Shown piece after piece: positions 44,833-57,628 of a stretch of 64,000 nucleotides of DNA. Location: assembly GCA_958430865.1 (NCBI GenBank), contig CAUDNR010004478.1, positions 65,913 through 129,912 on the forward strand, in the 5' to 3' direction. Each line of letters opens with the position of its first letter. The first letter of the stretch is position 1. Source of the stretch: Entrophospora sp. SA101. Its lineage: Eukaryota; Glomeromycota; Glomeromycetes; Entrophosporales; Entrophosporaceae. The translations under genes were made by a program, and so were the position numbers. The notes under the pieces were generated by a model. It saw only the letters and a list, made by a program, of their open reading frames with translations, had not been told where the DNA came from and made no database searches.

Positions 44833-45351
44833 CTGTTAATATTAAATGGATTATCTAAAAGCAAAGAATATAAATAATAAAGAATATAACCTCGGATATG
44901 TTGTATAAATATAAATATAAATGGGTCAAAAATCTTGATCTGTACTACTATCAATTGAGGTCCTCAAATTTTTATCAACTGATAATCAAAATTTTTTTTA
45001 GTCCAATGTAATGTCTTTCAGGTAAAATCAGAAACAGCTTTCTTAAAAAGCCAAACGTCTGTAAAAAAGAAATGAAGGAATATATATATTAACAAATCAT
45101 GATGACACTTCATTAAAAAATATCGACTACAATTTTAAATATATCAACAGTATAAAGAAATAGTAGTATGTAGCGATTAAACTTTTTTCTTTCCATTCAC
45201 ATTCAAGGCCTCAGAAATCGTTGGTCTTTCTTATTTAGACGAAGGAAATTCACTTCTTTTTAGATTAATCAGGCACTCGCTCTGTTTCTCTTTCAATGTA
45301 ATGTCATTTCAGTGTGAAGAATTTAGAATCATATAGACGTTCTCATTAATA

Positions 45352-45471
45352 ATGGCAACTTTTCTCTTTACTATACTCATTGTTTATATTCATTTCGAAA
45401 GTGTAGAGAATGCTAGGACTTTTGATAGCACTAGCGGTGGCAAAAACAGCAATATCAGTAGCATCAAGTGA
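45352..45471 (+). CDS. Copy of the possible 39-aa secreted peptide
   Basis: Identical to 4346-4465 and in the duplicated block; same caveats. Confidence 0.22.
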   Translation: MATFLFTILIVYIHFESVENARTFDSTSGGKNSNISSIK

Positions 45472-46987
45472 AAAAGGAAGTTAAATAATAGAAATTAGAG
45501 GTTATTCAAGAAATGAAAGGGGAGTTAAAAAGAGTACACAATAGTTAATTTACCATTAGTTTTCTCAACGATGAGAAAAAATTATATAATGTGGCGTGCT
45601 TTGATTATTATAGTCTGGCCCATTTCACATAACTAAACTCTGCATGACAAACTTTTTTATTTGGAGGAAGCACGAACTATATTCATACAATTTTAGAATG
45701 CAAATTATTGCTCAAGAATGTGTCACTATACATTCATTAGGAAAATTAGTAGTAATAATAAATGTTCTACGGGTCAACATAGAATAAGCAAATAGTTGAC
45801 GTAAAATATACATAGAGTGTATATTAGTTATTCTCTGAAAGGAAAAAGGCTGAATTATTGATATCTTCACACTGTCACCACAAAACATTTAACGATTATG
45901 ATGACAAAATAAACAAAGTGTAAGCATCTTGGATAATATTTATAGTTAGCATGGGAAACAATAGTGCATTCGTTTGTTCTATGAAATTATTCAATCACAT
46001 TATTAATGAAATCAAATAAATTAAATCAATCAACTCAGTTAATTGTCTCTCAATTGTAAACAACTTTATATGTCTCTTGCATTTCGTCTGCATCGTAACA
46101 CCCAATTAGATTTTTTTTTTACATTAGATAATCTAACCGTTTCTATTTCACTCGCTTCTTCCGTATTGAAAGAATGAAATCCACAAAACTCAATCAGTCG
46201 TCAATCAAGGTTCAATTAAATGATATATATTATTTATATATATAAATTTAAAATGACTGATACATGCGTAAACAAAAAGGTAGAGGACCACAAGAAAACG
46301 TGTCCATTAGATGTAATTATTTTTTGCAACTTGGTACTAAAAAATTATTCTTTTCAATTAAAATTCTAAAAAATAATAACTTATGATTTCATTGATGTAT
46401 GGAGTTCTCCTAAAGCAATCATAATAAGATCATTAAGTCTTATTTTAAATATTTTTTTTTTAAATCACTGGTTGTCTTCAACAAATATTGAATCAAATTC
46501 CACTACTATGATTTTGACCAAGGATAATTCAGGCCAGGGCTTTGCATTAAATAGCTTGGAAGTCATAGTTCGTCATTCGCTGGGTCTCTACAAACAACTC
46601 TTTATTATTATCATGTATCCATATTTTTATCAATGCAGTTAAAATTCTTACACATAATTAAAACCATAAAGATTCTAGTTAACATTATTAGCCTGACAAA
46701 AATGTATATATATTAATATGAGAAGCTTCTAGTTACAAAGTAAGGTTTTTGATTATTTTTTAATTACATGCTCTCTTTCATCTAAACTAAATGTTCTCAT
46801 TTTATAACAACATTATTTATTTCTTTAAAAAATTTAATTGCCAAATTTATTTTATATTAAAAATATATACAAGAGTAAATATATATACATACATAGCATT
46901 AAGAAGTATTAAATTCACCAATTTTTTAAAAAAGAATAAAATCAATTGATATCTTTCATTTCCCAACATTATATCAAAAAAAAAGAA

Positions 46988-48124
46988 TTAAACTTTGTGT
47001 AAACGTTTGTGGCGGTTCAAGGTACTAACTGTGGCAAAATTTTTGCCACAATCATTACATTTATTGTTTTTGTTCTTGCTCTTATTGTTCTTATTGTTCT
47101 TATTGTTCTTATTGTTGTTATTGTCATTATAGTTATTATAGTTATTATTACTGTTGTCGTTATTGTCATTATTGTCATTGTTGTTGCTGTCATTATTGTT
47201 GTTGTTGTTGTTGTTATTGTTGTTGTCATTTTTGTTGTTACCTTTGTCATCGTCACCAATATCATCTTCTGGATGCTTTAAACGTCGGTGTCTACTACGG
47301 TTGCTTGATGAGCTAAATACTTTTTCACATCCGGGAACTCTACATTTGAAAATATTTTTTTTCCCATCAGATTGTGATGAGGTAAAAGTGGCAGTGGTGT
47401 TGGGAATGTTTGACGTGGTGGGGAAAGGTATTGTGGTAGCTGTAGCAGCAGTTGTGACGATTGTGACATTGGAATCAGGGGGGTTTTTATCATATTTTCT
47501 TTTTTGTTTTGTTATTGGTGATGATGATGATGGTGCTGGTTTATCTAGTTTCCTTTTCTTATAAATCTGATTTTTTTTCTCATCATTATCTCCGTTATAG
47601 TCATCATTGTTATTATCATCTTTGTTGTTATTATCGTCATCTTTATTATCATCACAAGTTTTGAAATCTTTAGGAAATGATCTCTTTCTTCCTCTTAATT
47701 TTTTAGGAGATTCTTCAACCTCTGTAAGATCAGATCCATAAAAGATATCATCAGTTGTATATTTAATGTTGCTATTTAGTTGATCGATATGATCACAATT
47801 CTCATCATTACGAGTGGTTTTTGATGTTGATGATGATGATGGTGGTGATGATGATGATGATGATGGAGTTGTTAGATTATTGTTGTCATCGATTTGAATG
47901 ATCGCGGGCTTTTTTCTTTTTTTTTTGAGTACAAAATTGAAAGTCATGTCAAGGAATGGGATTTTTCCATCTTTACGTTTGATTAGTGTATCAATCTCCA
48001 TCAAATATTCTGGATCATCATCTGAAAATACTAATTCATCTCTTTCGTCATCATCAATCTCTATGTCATGGTCATTATTATCAACATTATCATTATTAAC
48101 TCTAGAATTAATCATATCATTTGA
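46988..48124 (-). CDS. C2H2 zinc-finger protein copy, N terminus lost in gap
   Basis: Same as 5982-7118, with both zinc fingers intact; differs by one Asn-to-His change (48070). The first ~60 residues fall in the N gap. An internal ATG near 48115 could serve as a start, but most probably the upstream part is simply unassembled. Confidence 0.7.
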   Translation of the reverse strand, partial: SNDMINSRVNNDNVDNNDHDIEIDDDERDELVFSDDDPEYLMEIDTLIKRKDGKIPFLDMTFNFVLKKKRKKPAIIQIDDNNNLTTPSSSSSSPPSSSSTSKTTRNDENCDHIDQLNSNIKYTTDDIFYGSDLTEVEESPKKLRGRKRSFPKDFKTCDDNKDDDNNNKDDNNNDDYNGDNDEKKNQIYKKRKLDKPAPSSSSPITKQKRKYDKNPPDSNVTIVTTAATATTIPFPTTSNIPNTTATFTSSQSDGKKNIFKCRVPGCEKVFSSSSNRSRHRRLKHPEDDIGDDDKGNNKNDNNNNNNNNNNNDSNNNDNNDNNDNSNNNYNNYNDNNNNKNNKNNKNNKSKNKNNKCNDCGKNFATVSTLNRHKRLHKV

Positions 48125-48134
48125 NNNNNNNNNN
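48125..48134. other. Assembly gap (10 N)
   Basis: Separates the zinc-finger copy from a transposase fragment. It also cuts the transposase frame, so two contigs meet here. Confidence 0.95.
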
Positions 48135-48960
48135 TGTTATCAGTGAGCCAATATAGACAATGTAAGGGATTTAAGTTAAACGATCTAATGGTTTTTAACA
48201 CAGTTGTAGATACATTGGTTGAGGTGCAACAATCCAAGTCTTTCATACTTAGGATTGTGATAATAGGTTCCTCTTTGATTGTATTCCAATGTGCAACACA
48301 TACTAAGAAGATTTTTTTATCTCCTCTTGTGCTTTCATCTGCTAGGATTCCATATGAAACAAATGTAGAAGTGGAATTTGGAAGATTTTCAATAATTGCA
48401 AGTTCTGCCACTTCTTTATTCCATCGAGATAAAGTACTTTTTGAAACCCAAGTATCGGGGGAATGACCAGTCAGAAAGGTAAAGACTTCTCTTGTGCACT
48501 GGGTTGTTGAAGATAATGACATTTGACCTATATTGCTAATTTGGGATATCAGAGCAGTAAACTCAGGCGTATAGGTATGTTTATTCTCTTTAATCTTTTT
48601 TGTTATATTTTTTTGGATCTCTCCTTCTGATACATTTTTTCTTTTCGAAACTAATGATCTCATTCATGAAATATAAATATCTCTATTTTGTTCTTGTTTT
48701 TTTAGTTTGATGGCCAGAGTTCTCTTCTTCAAAGTGGTTGATTCAATTTTCTTAGCCAACTTTTCATTTTCACTCTTTAATAATTTTAGTGCCTTTTTTT
48801 TGTAGGTATGATGAAATAATTTCACCCTTATTAATACCATCAGGATAAACCATAATTTCGAGCAATTTAGAACATGTAAAGATTTGTTTTTCTGGTAATG
48901 AATTGATTTTGTTTATTAATTTTTGCTTTACTTCTAGAGCCTTATTACTTGAAAAAAAGT
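48135..48960 (-). pseudogene. Transposase-like gene fragment (RNase H-like type), decayed
   Basis: 48135-48663 is open. It includes SKSTLSRWNKEVAELAII, then GILADESTRGDKKIFLVCVA and TVLKTIRSFNLNPLHCLYW before LTDN at the gap. The LADEST and W-x-TDN pattern is that of RNase H-fold transposases common in these fungi; I cannot name the superfamily. Upstream are a coiled coil (KLLKSENEKLAKKIE) and LPEKQIFTCSKLLEIMVYP. They are separated from the rest by an in-frame TGA (48664-48666) and a shift in an A-run near 48800. The C-terminal half is lost at the gap. Confidence 0.65.
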
Positions 48961-49399
48961 TAATTAGTAAATTTTATGATGTCAATTAGTTTTGATCTAC
49001 ATAGTCTATCATACAACCCAACATGTTATGCAATTTAATATTAAATACAAATTATAAATGACTGATTAAAATAATTAATTATACATCAAGTTATAAAGAA
49101 AACATAAGCTGAGATGAATGATTAAAAGAATTAATAATTATGTCAAAAAACTGATGGTTCAAACATTTATGATGAAAAACTGGCCATTCAAATTACATTA
49201 CAAACTGTATTTCCTGCAACTTTAAATTTCCACCTAAGTTCCTTATATGTGATTGATGAATTCCTTTCATGAAATTCACAAAGCTGTTTTTTCTCAACCC
49301 AAGTCAAAATTTTTCTTTTTTTGTTTTATTGATCAATTGATGACATTTTCATTTTTATTAAATATTCAGCAAATAATTGAAGTAAAGAAATACCAAGAT
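48961..49399. other. Intergenic DNA
   Basis: AT-rich, single copy in this window. Contains a weak relative of the 38515 repeat (ACTGATGGTTCAAACA near 49150). It abuts the permuted copy at 49400. Confidence 0.5.
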
Positions 49400-49662
49400 T
49401 GTAAGGAAACCCTTTTTCCTTACATTAAAATACTAATTGTTTTAATTATTATTAAAAATACAAGTTATCTTTATTAATTATGGAAAGCTTATCTTTTTAT
49501 ACAAAAATGCATAATATAATATTACAATTAAATAAATAAATTATTATCAATCATAATAATAATATTTTAGAACTTACCAAAAGCTGCAGCACTTAATTTG
49601 TAACTCATATACATAAAGAAAATAATATAAATAATAATATAAGTAATAATAATATAAGTAAT

Positions 49663-49920
49663 ATGGGGCGTGGACTGCAAAAAAGGCCGAATTTTTATAA
49701 AACATGTTTTTGAGAAAAAGGGGTACAAAATTGCAGATCTTCCTAAGATTTAATATGTCATATAAAACAATTTTCTTGAATATGTCATGATTTTATTATG
49801 CAAGTGTGGGTATACTTCTAAGCCAAAAAGATTGTTCGCCTCAATTTATATATTATTGAATTATTATCCCAAAAATTACCAGGAACCAAAATTCGGCTTT
49901 TTTTGCTGTTCATGCCCCAT
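49663..49920. mobile_element. MITE copy
   Basis: Identical to 23919-24176. Confidence 0.8.
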
Positions 49921-50233
49921 ATAAGTAATATAATTAATAATATAAGTAATATAAATAATAATATAAGTAATATAACAATAATATAATAATTAGTAAAGTT
50001 GCATAGTAACGTTTCGTTTTAATTTAACGCGTTACGCGAAATAAATTCGTATTACTGTGCCACATTACATATTTGCAATTAAGAAATGTTGCAAATAGAA
50101 TCTTACATATTAATATTAATAACAAAAAAAGTAATATAATTTACAATTGCACATCATTGTTTTAAATTTAAATAATAAATATAACAATGATGATGATAAT
50201 TGTATTGTGTCTCTTCAATTACTTCTTAAACAG

Positions 50234-50327
50234 ACACAGTGCAATGTGTCCAAAGAAGGACAAGAAGTGAAGTGTGGAACCATTTCACAGTTGTAGATGG
50301 AAAAGCCAAATGCAATTATTGCATGAG
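50234..50327 (+). pseudogene. hAT BED-finger relic, copy
   Basis: Identical to 24490-24583. Confidence 0.7.
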
Positions 50328-50708
50328 GTAAATATTTTTTTGGCTTTCAAAACCATTTATTTCCAAAGGCAGCTCTTTTAAAATTCAAATTATTTCATAT
50401 GGTATATATTTGAATTAGATTTGAACCATGTCAAATTAAACTATTTATATGTTCAAAATCAATTCGAATCATGATCCAAATAAAACAAATCAAAAATTGG
50501 TGATTCAAATCGATTCAACCACATTGATTTGCCCAGAGACTTACATGTAGAAGCATGAATTTAATAAATTTAATAATAATAATATATGTACAATTAAATA
50601 AATCAATTTGTTTTTACTATTCTATAGACTTGTTCAGAGTCTTACATGTAGAAGCATGAATTTATTTTATAAATTTAATAATAATAATAATATGTACAAT
50701 TAAATAAA

Positions 50709-52328
50709 CTAATTTGTTTTTACCATTCTATAGACCTCACATTCTTCTATCAAATGAATTTTTCTACTTTTATTCCTGAGATTTAAATTATTTTCATAAG
50801 AATCCAAGAAATTAATATAATAATAACAATAAGGTTCATGATTAATACTATTACATAATTGTAAATTCCGAAAATTTATAGTTTTTTCATGAAATTCTAT
50901 ATTATCTAGAGTTACACTAATCTTTTGTTTATTATCATATATTGCACGTTCTGGATCTATAACTCTACTTAATATCGAATCATTTATCTGATTTTCGTCA
51001 ATTTTGAAAATAAAACTTTTATCAGTTTTAATCCAATACCCATCTTTTATATTCCAACCAACTGGATTATAACCACCAACCAACTCTCCAGTATCTTTAA
51101 TTTTCATAATGGCTACAGTTTGTTCAATATTATAACATTTATTCTCAAATGCAGTTCTAGAAAATCCATCTTGAGTGCCCTGAAAAATTAATTCAAATTT
51201 ATAAGGTATATTGTTTTCATTATATAAACCATTTTTATAATCAATCCAACTTGAAATTAGAGATTTCATTTGTAAATTTAATAATTTTCCTGTTTTTGTT
51301 ATTGTTTTTGATCTTGGGCCTTTTTGAAGTAATAGTTTTGGTTTCCATTTATCACTAATATAGTATAGAAAAATTTCCTCATATACTTTTTTATCAAAAA
51401 CTTTTTTAAATGGTAGAATTTTATCAGAAAAATCATTTGAAGAGATTTGATTGAATCTTATTAAAGGAATAAAATCTTCTATTATATTTTTTAACACAAT
51501 GAAATCCTCTTTCTTCCACTCTGAAATGTCTTTGTCTAATTTTTCATTTTGATTTTTTCCCCATTGAATGACAATATCCCAAATATCAATTTCACTTAAT
51601 TCCAAGTCATCTCTTTCTAACATAGTTATAAGCATGAATTTTTCAATTGTTATAATGTCATTAGATTTAAAAAATAATTCTGAATTTTTACTAATTATCT
51701 CACAACAATAATCTTGAAGCAATTTGAATGATTGATGACGTGATGAAATTTTATGGGCATAAATTAAATTCAGTTGAATCCATTTTTTTTCTTTGTTAAT
51801 CAAATAGTCTTGTAAATCATTAATTAATTCATTAAAGTTTAATTCATCACATGCTTCAAGAAGTTCAAAAATTTCATTTCCATCCAGATTATCTATATTA
51901 AGAGTTCCATTATAAATATATCTATAAAATAAAATAAAGTAATTTAAGTTATATATTATAATCATTTAATTATTAATAAAAATTGAATAATCTTACGTTA
52001 AAAGAACCTCAAATATATTTGGAGAAATGTTTTTTTTTTTAAATAACATAATACCATCATCAGATTGTTTTATCCAATTGCTTGATAAAGCAGCTTCAAA
52101 ATATGGAGACCTTGCTTTTAAAATACTAGAATGAGCTTTAAAAATCTTAACATCCTCATCTACTCCAACACTAATTTCTACATCACAAAAATCAGACTCA
52201 TTCAATAACTTTGTTAAATCTTTTACAAGTTTCCCAACATATTTTAATGGAAGGGCATTGTCGTTGGAATTGATAAGGTTGTTAAATAATAAGTTTAAAT
52301 TTTCCAATGATGAAAAGTAAGTTGACAT
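50709..52328 (-). CDS. BTB-BACK-TLDc protein, second copy
   Basis: Exons 51997-52328 and 50709-51921; the protein is identical to the product of 24965-26584. Whether a second gene really exists depends on whether the duplication is real. Confidence 0.85.
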
Positions 52329-52425
52329 TTTGTTTGTATATAATAAATAAAAAAAATTTTTTGTTGTTACAGTTACACAATAATCTTAATTAACAAGAAA
52401 GATCATACCAAATTAGAAATATATA

Positions 52426-52616
52426 CAGTCTGCTCTCTCTATAACGACCACTAAGTAAAATTTCTCTATAACGAACTTCCCTTTTGTCTCCGTTTCAATT
52501 TTTTATAATTAATTCCTCTCTCTACAACGACCATCTTAATAAACTCTCTCTATAACGACCAAAAGCAGAGAAATTACATATAGGGACAGAGGGTTCGTTA
52601 TAAAGAGAGTGAACTG
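52426..52616. mobile_element. pogo-like MITE copy
   Basis: Identical to 26682-26872. Confidence 0.8.
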
Positions 52617-53228
52617 TATCGGAACCACTATCATCATTTCAGGAATTACCGACATTGTGTAATTGCAAGGTCCCAAACAAAAATATGGATTTGGTATGGG
52701 TTATGCCAAAAAGTTGTAAATTGGTTCAAATGAACACTTTTATATGAATCAAAGCTAAAATAACAATTGTAAATTTTCATGAAATATCTGATATTTGTCA
52801 ATTTTAAAATAAAAATTTTATCTATTACCCATCATTTCTTTTTTATTCCAACAAACTGGATACTCATCAACCAATTCTCCTATATCTTTAATTTTCATGA
52901 TGCCTTCCGAGGGAATCCTTTACCAATTTACGCTCTTTAAAATTTCATTGAAATAGAAAAAACATTCAATTCTTTGTTCGATAAGCAATTTTACAATAAT
53001 GTGGGTGTCTAATATTTATAAACCTAATAATTATTTTATTTTTTATGTCAGTTAATAAAGTAGTGATCTTTCACCGCCACAGTTTGTTTACATTTATCCG
53101 TGAAAATGAAATTTGACCATTCGAAATTCAAATTACCAATCAGGATTTCATATTCCAAAATTTCACAGTTTCAATTTCGCATACAACATTCTCAAATACG
53201 ATGGCTAGATAAAATCAATTTTGTCTAG

Positions 53229-53326
53229 ATTATATTTGGTTACCAATTTCCAGTTGTACAGTTGAAAGAGGTTTTTCTTTTTACCATCTTGATACTAATC
53301 GGCAAAATCTGTCTCAAGATATTTAA
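53229..53326 (+). pseudogene. hAT C-terminal relic, copy
   Basis: Identical to 27485-27582. Confidence 0.65.
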
Positions 53327-53549
53327 CTATGATGCATTTTAATTCAAATTAATTAACCCTTACTTTTTTTAAGTTTATTTATTCACCTTTTTATTTTTAT
53401 GCCTATTATATTTTTATGTGTTATAAGATAATAAACGTTTATTGTAAAATCTTACACTTTTGCAAAACAAGATGCAAAATTAGGTTTGAGCACAAAAATA
53501 TTTTACCTCATGTCACAGGAAAAAAATCATACCCCTTGCTCTCTCATCT

Positions 53550-53586
53550 TTAATTGTTATTATTGTTGTTGTTGTTATTGTCGTCG

Positions 53587-53618
<32 letters not shown>

Positions 53619-53830
53619 CAGGGAGGTGGTAACGGATTTAAGTAAATCAGATGGTATTGATAATGGATTACTTGGAGTTGATGATCCTATAGTGATTTTT
53701 TCGTTTCCACCTGGTGTAAGTGCTTGTTTAAGCAAGTATAATTTCTGCATAATAAATTTTCTTTGTCTTTGTGTAAACAATTCATTTGTATTGTTTATTA
53801 AATGATCGATAAAACTCTTTAGTATAACCT
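53550..53830 (-). pseudogene. SANT-like gene, last exon only
   Basis: Matches exon 7 of the 27806-29356 gene (NNTNELFTQRQRKF to the poly-Asn tail) but is cut at 53830, three bases inside the exon. The acceptor and the six upstream exons are absent. The sequence fused on is the head of the 18.2-kb unit; the fused reading frame is out of register and soon stops, so no chimeric protein is expected. Confidence 0.85.
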
Positions 53831-55091
53831 CGAGTAAAATGTTTGGCTACCTTTTGGAAATCTCTTTTTGTGCTAAAAAAAATTACACATATTTTCATTA
53901 ATAAAAATATAGATAAATATGTAAATATTTAAAAATATTGGCTCCTAAGGTTTTTATGTCTAGTGAAACGCCTCACATATAATAATAATAATAATAATAA
54001 TAAACTTTCAGAATGGTATATATATAAATTTATTATATTAGTGGTGCTGATCTATTAAATTATTTCTTGAATTTATTTAACAATCCTCTTGATTACTACC
54101 TCTTTCTTGTATAAACCTAGAAAGATTTGACAAATCTGTAAGCACACTTTAGGGCACAAATAAACAAAGAAGGCTCTTTTATAAAGTGACAAATGCTTTT
54201 CTAAAGTTCTTCCTTATTTACTTTTACTTTCATTTTGCCATCTAAAAGCTCTGTTGGTTTGGTTGGTCTCTTTACTTAAACTGTTTACTTAACAGTTATA
54301 CGTTTTCAGTAATACTTTAACACAGTGCAATAAAATAATAACAACTTTGGTCAATAAATGACTGCACTTTATATTTGTGGACTGATAATAACCGTTAACA
54401 CTTTATACTTTGCCAAACAATTTAACGCTTACTTTTATGTCCACACTCAAACATTTAACTCTTTTGTGAAAACTTGGGCAAAAGTAAAACCTTTGCTTTG
54501 CAAATAACTAAAACTTCGGGGTTCTATACCCCGATAATCAAAGAACAAACAAACCTATTGTTTAATTTCTAACATCAAAGTGTCATTCAAAGACGAAGTG
54601 CAAAAAAAAAGTATCGATTAAAGTTGATTATTTAGAGAAATTATGACAATCAAAACATTGCTTAAATTTCAAAAAATTTTGAATTCTCAAGTAATCTGTC
54701 AATCCGAATATGACTGACTGGATTTTTTTATGGATGTCTAGATTGATTGGAAAAGGCTCTCTACTCATGAACTTCTGCATTTATACGACGCGCAAGATTC
54801 TCATCTCAATTCCATGTACCTAATCATTCAATTCATCATAAAAATTAGTAAAACGTCTTGGGATTGACTGATTCCTGAAAGGTGTAAACCTTTTACAATT
54901 CAATCAATTTAATCAATTAACATTGCAAAAATATTATAAAAGCCTTGCATGATACCTTTGATAATTTTTCATTCATTTGTAAGAATCATACAATTATTAT
55001 TTAAAGCTTGTACAGTGCCTTTAATATTATAAAAAATTTGCTCCCGAAGGTAAACAAAGCACAACTGGTACAAAGTCATAACCAAAAATTG

Positions 55092-55385
55092 TTAAACGAT
55101 ATTTTTATCAACCGAGTGGGCTAGGTCATCAGGAAACCCAATTTCATATGTTTCATGTATACATGAAGACGAAATTAAAACCCAAAAGTCGAAACATTTC
55201 GACCTGAGAGCAACAGTCGAATTAAAAGTCGAAATGGTCGAAATTACATGCTTCAAATTGTCATAACTCGGTCGATATACGGTTGTTTGCTTAAAATAGC
55301 TACCATCCGAATTCTCTCGATGAGATGAGTCTAATGAGATGTAATTGAATAGCTGACTGATTATTGAGATATTTTGGTTTGCCAT
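55092..55385 (-). CDS. Copy of the unrecognised 97-aa ORF
   Basis: Identical to 11154-11447; same doubts. Confidence 0.18.
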   Translation of the reverse strand: MANQNISIISQLFNYISLDSSHRENSDGSYFKQTTVYRPSYDNLKHVISTISTFNSTVALRSKCFDFWVLISSSCIHETYEIGFPDDLAHSVDKNIV

Positions 55386-57102
55386 ATATCTTACAATAAC
55401 TCGCCATTTATCGATGCTGTAAACATTACAATACCATTATTCGGATCCTCCTTATGAGATTATTCTAATGGACTGTGCTTCATTAAATTTGGATCACTGG
55501 TCCTCAAGATAAATGATTTCGAAATTATTAATTATAATAAATCATGTGATATGACATAATTTAAATTCTGTATGCTTATTGTTATTTAATTATTTTATGT
55601 ATATTTTATAGCAAATAATCTCTATTTATTATTTGTTTAAAGTTTGCTCAAAATGGTCTACAAATAATATTTGATTTAGTGTATAAAATACATGAATGTA
55701 TATAATACAATTATTATTATATTTAGTTTATATTTTATATGTATTATAATGTGAATATATCACAAATATCAAACAAATAAAATAATTAATTATAAAGTAT
55801 ATTTTGGTAAGCTCCAAACAAATTGAATCAAGTTGAATTTTTTTTTTAATGTCATATTAATAATACTGTATATTAAGAGTTTTAAATTGATATTATATTA
55901 AATTCCTGTTTGTTAATATTGGGTGTATTCACGAATTAATAAAGTTGGTTTTTAATGAACATTATGCATAAAATTACTATTAACAACTTTAAACTCGATT
56001 AATTTTGATGATGATAACAAATTAAATATAAATTTACAGTCGCACAATTCATTAATGATGGTTGCATGCATTGTTCAAAATGACGCCTCTTCAATAATAA
56101 CCTTTTTCGATTTCGAAACCAATTTCCAAAGGCAACTATATAGAATTCAAATTATTTCATATTGGTTCTATTCGAATTGTTCGTTTATTCATTTTATTTG
56201 AATTGTTGTTTATTCGAATTATTTATTTTATTCAAACTATTCGTTTTGTTCGTTTATTCGTTTATTCGAATTATTCATTTTATTCAATTATTCATTTTAT
56301 TTGTTTTATTTGTTTTATTTGAATGCTTGATTTCATAACGAATAAAACAAATAATTTAAATAAACTTTATTCGAATAGAAACCCTATCAGATTTGAGTGA
56401 AATGATTGATTAATTTGTGTTTCGCCAATCATGCGTAGAACCATTAACATATAAAAACATAGTTATGTTTATTCTAGCATATATTGTGGATATAATTTGA
56501 CAACTAATAAGTGCTTTATTAAAAAGATAATGACCGACATATTTATATTAAATATGAAAAAACCAATTTTAGACATTCTATATGTTAGTACAAATAAAAC
56601 AACAAAATCAAATTTCCCTGTTTTTAATATTTCAATTTTATATACGTATATGTAAAATCTTTGGAATCTGGCGATGTCCTATATAAAAATTAGAAAAAAC
56701 AGAGTTAATATATTTTTGAAATATTTTTGAAATATTTGGTGAACTCAATGAGCGGAGCACATGACAAATCACCAGAAGATATTTAAATGAAATTTGTAAA
56801 GAAAATTTCTAAAGAAAATTCTAACAATTGAATATTCATATTAGTATTAGTATTAAATTCATTTGTAATTGTAACTTTGATTGCTGTCATTGTTTGAATT
56901 ATCATATTATTATTATTTTGCATATTAATGTAATAATGAACTTTTTACCTTCCAATTATATATACAATTTAGTAAGGAGAACAAGAATCCTTATACTAAA
57001 AAAGGTAAAAATGTATTTCCTTTCAACAAATAGTTTTTTAAAAGCTTTTACTTTTTAGTTTGTCTGGGCGAAAACCAAAGAATTAGAACAAGGGTATTAA
57101 TA

Positions 57103-57628
57103 TTATGACTATCTAATGGTGAACAATCTTGTCATGCGACAAAATAGAATGTCACTATTACTATTACTATTGTTATTGTTGTTAGTCATGTTATCGTTAA
57201 TTTTTATTTTCAAAAAAAAAAAAAAGGATTTAATATTGTTATTATTATCTATTGATCCGATGATAACAATCTTTGTCACACCGAATATTATTGTTGTTTG
57301 TTAATGTCATTGAGAATTAGTTAATTTTTCAAAAAAAATTTTTAGGGTAAACAATTAGACGGTGAGCAATCTTATTACGCGATAAAACAGGAACATTATT
57401 ATCTTATTGTTATTATTATTATTATTATTTTCAAAAGGATTTAGGGTTGGACGGTTGATATGATGGCGAACAATCTTGTTATGCGACAAAAGAGAATATT
57501 ATTGTTATTATTGATTAGCCAATTTTTCTTTCTCTTTTCCAAAAAGAAAAAAAGGATTTATTTAGAGTTAAACAATTGATCTGATGGCGAATAATCTTGT
57601 TACGCGACATAACATAAAACAACATTAA
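57103..57628. repeat. Copy of the diverged tandem array
   Basis: Identical to 13165-13690; the hairpin follows at 57664-57701. Confidence 0.65.

Larger units (their letters stand above)
44836..48124. repeat. Second copy of block 3830-7118
   Basis: See the entry at 3830. Here the left neighbour is the Asn-rich gene instead of the RFC gene. The right end is interrupted by the N gap, beyond which the sequence (48135 onward) is unrelated to 7119 onward. Confidence 0.95.
49400..53830. repeat. Second copy of 23656-28086 (tail part of the 18.2-kb unit)
   Basis: Offset 25744. The differences I saw are confined to the first 83 bp: 49426 (T for C), 49481 (T for C) and 49482 (G for A). After that the lines compared are identical. 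Confidence 0.95.

Noticed and set aside
44836..44954. N-terminal extension of the Asn-rich protein into the duplicated block
   Set aside because: The same bases at 3830-3948 are non-coding beside the RFC gene; a splice acceptor sits at the block edge.
53827..53834. CTCGAG restriction-site-like word at the junction as proof of cloning chimera
   Set aside because: The CTCGAG already exists at 9891-9896 in the first copy, so it is not created by ligation.
53785..53872. Fusion gene between the SANT-like last exon and the 9610-9934 exon at the junction
   Set aside because: The frames do not agree across the join and a stop follows quickly.
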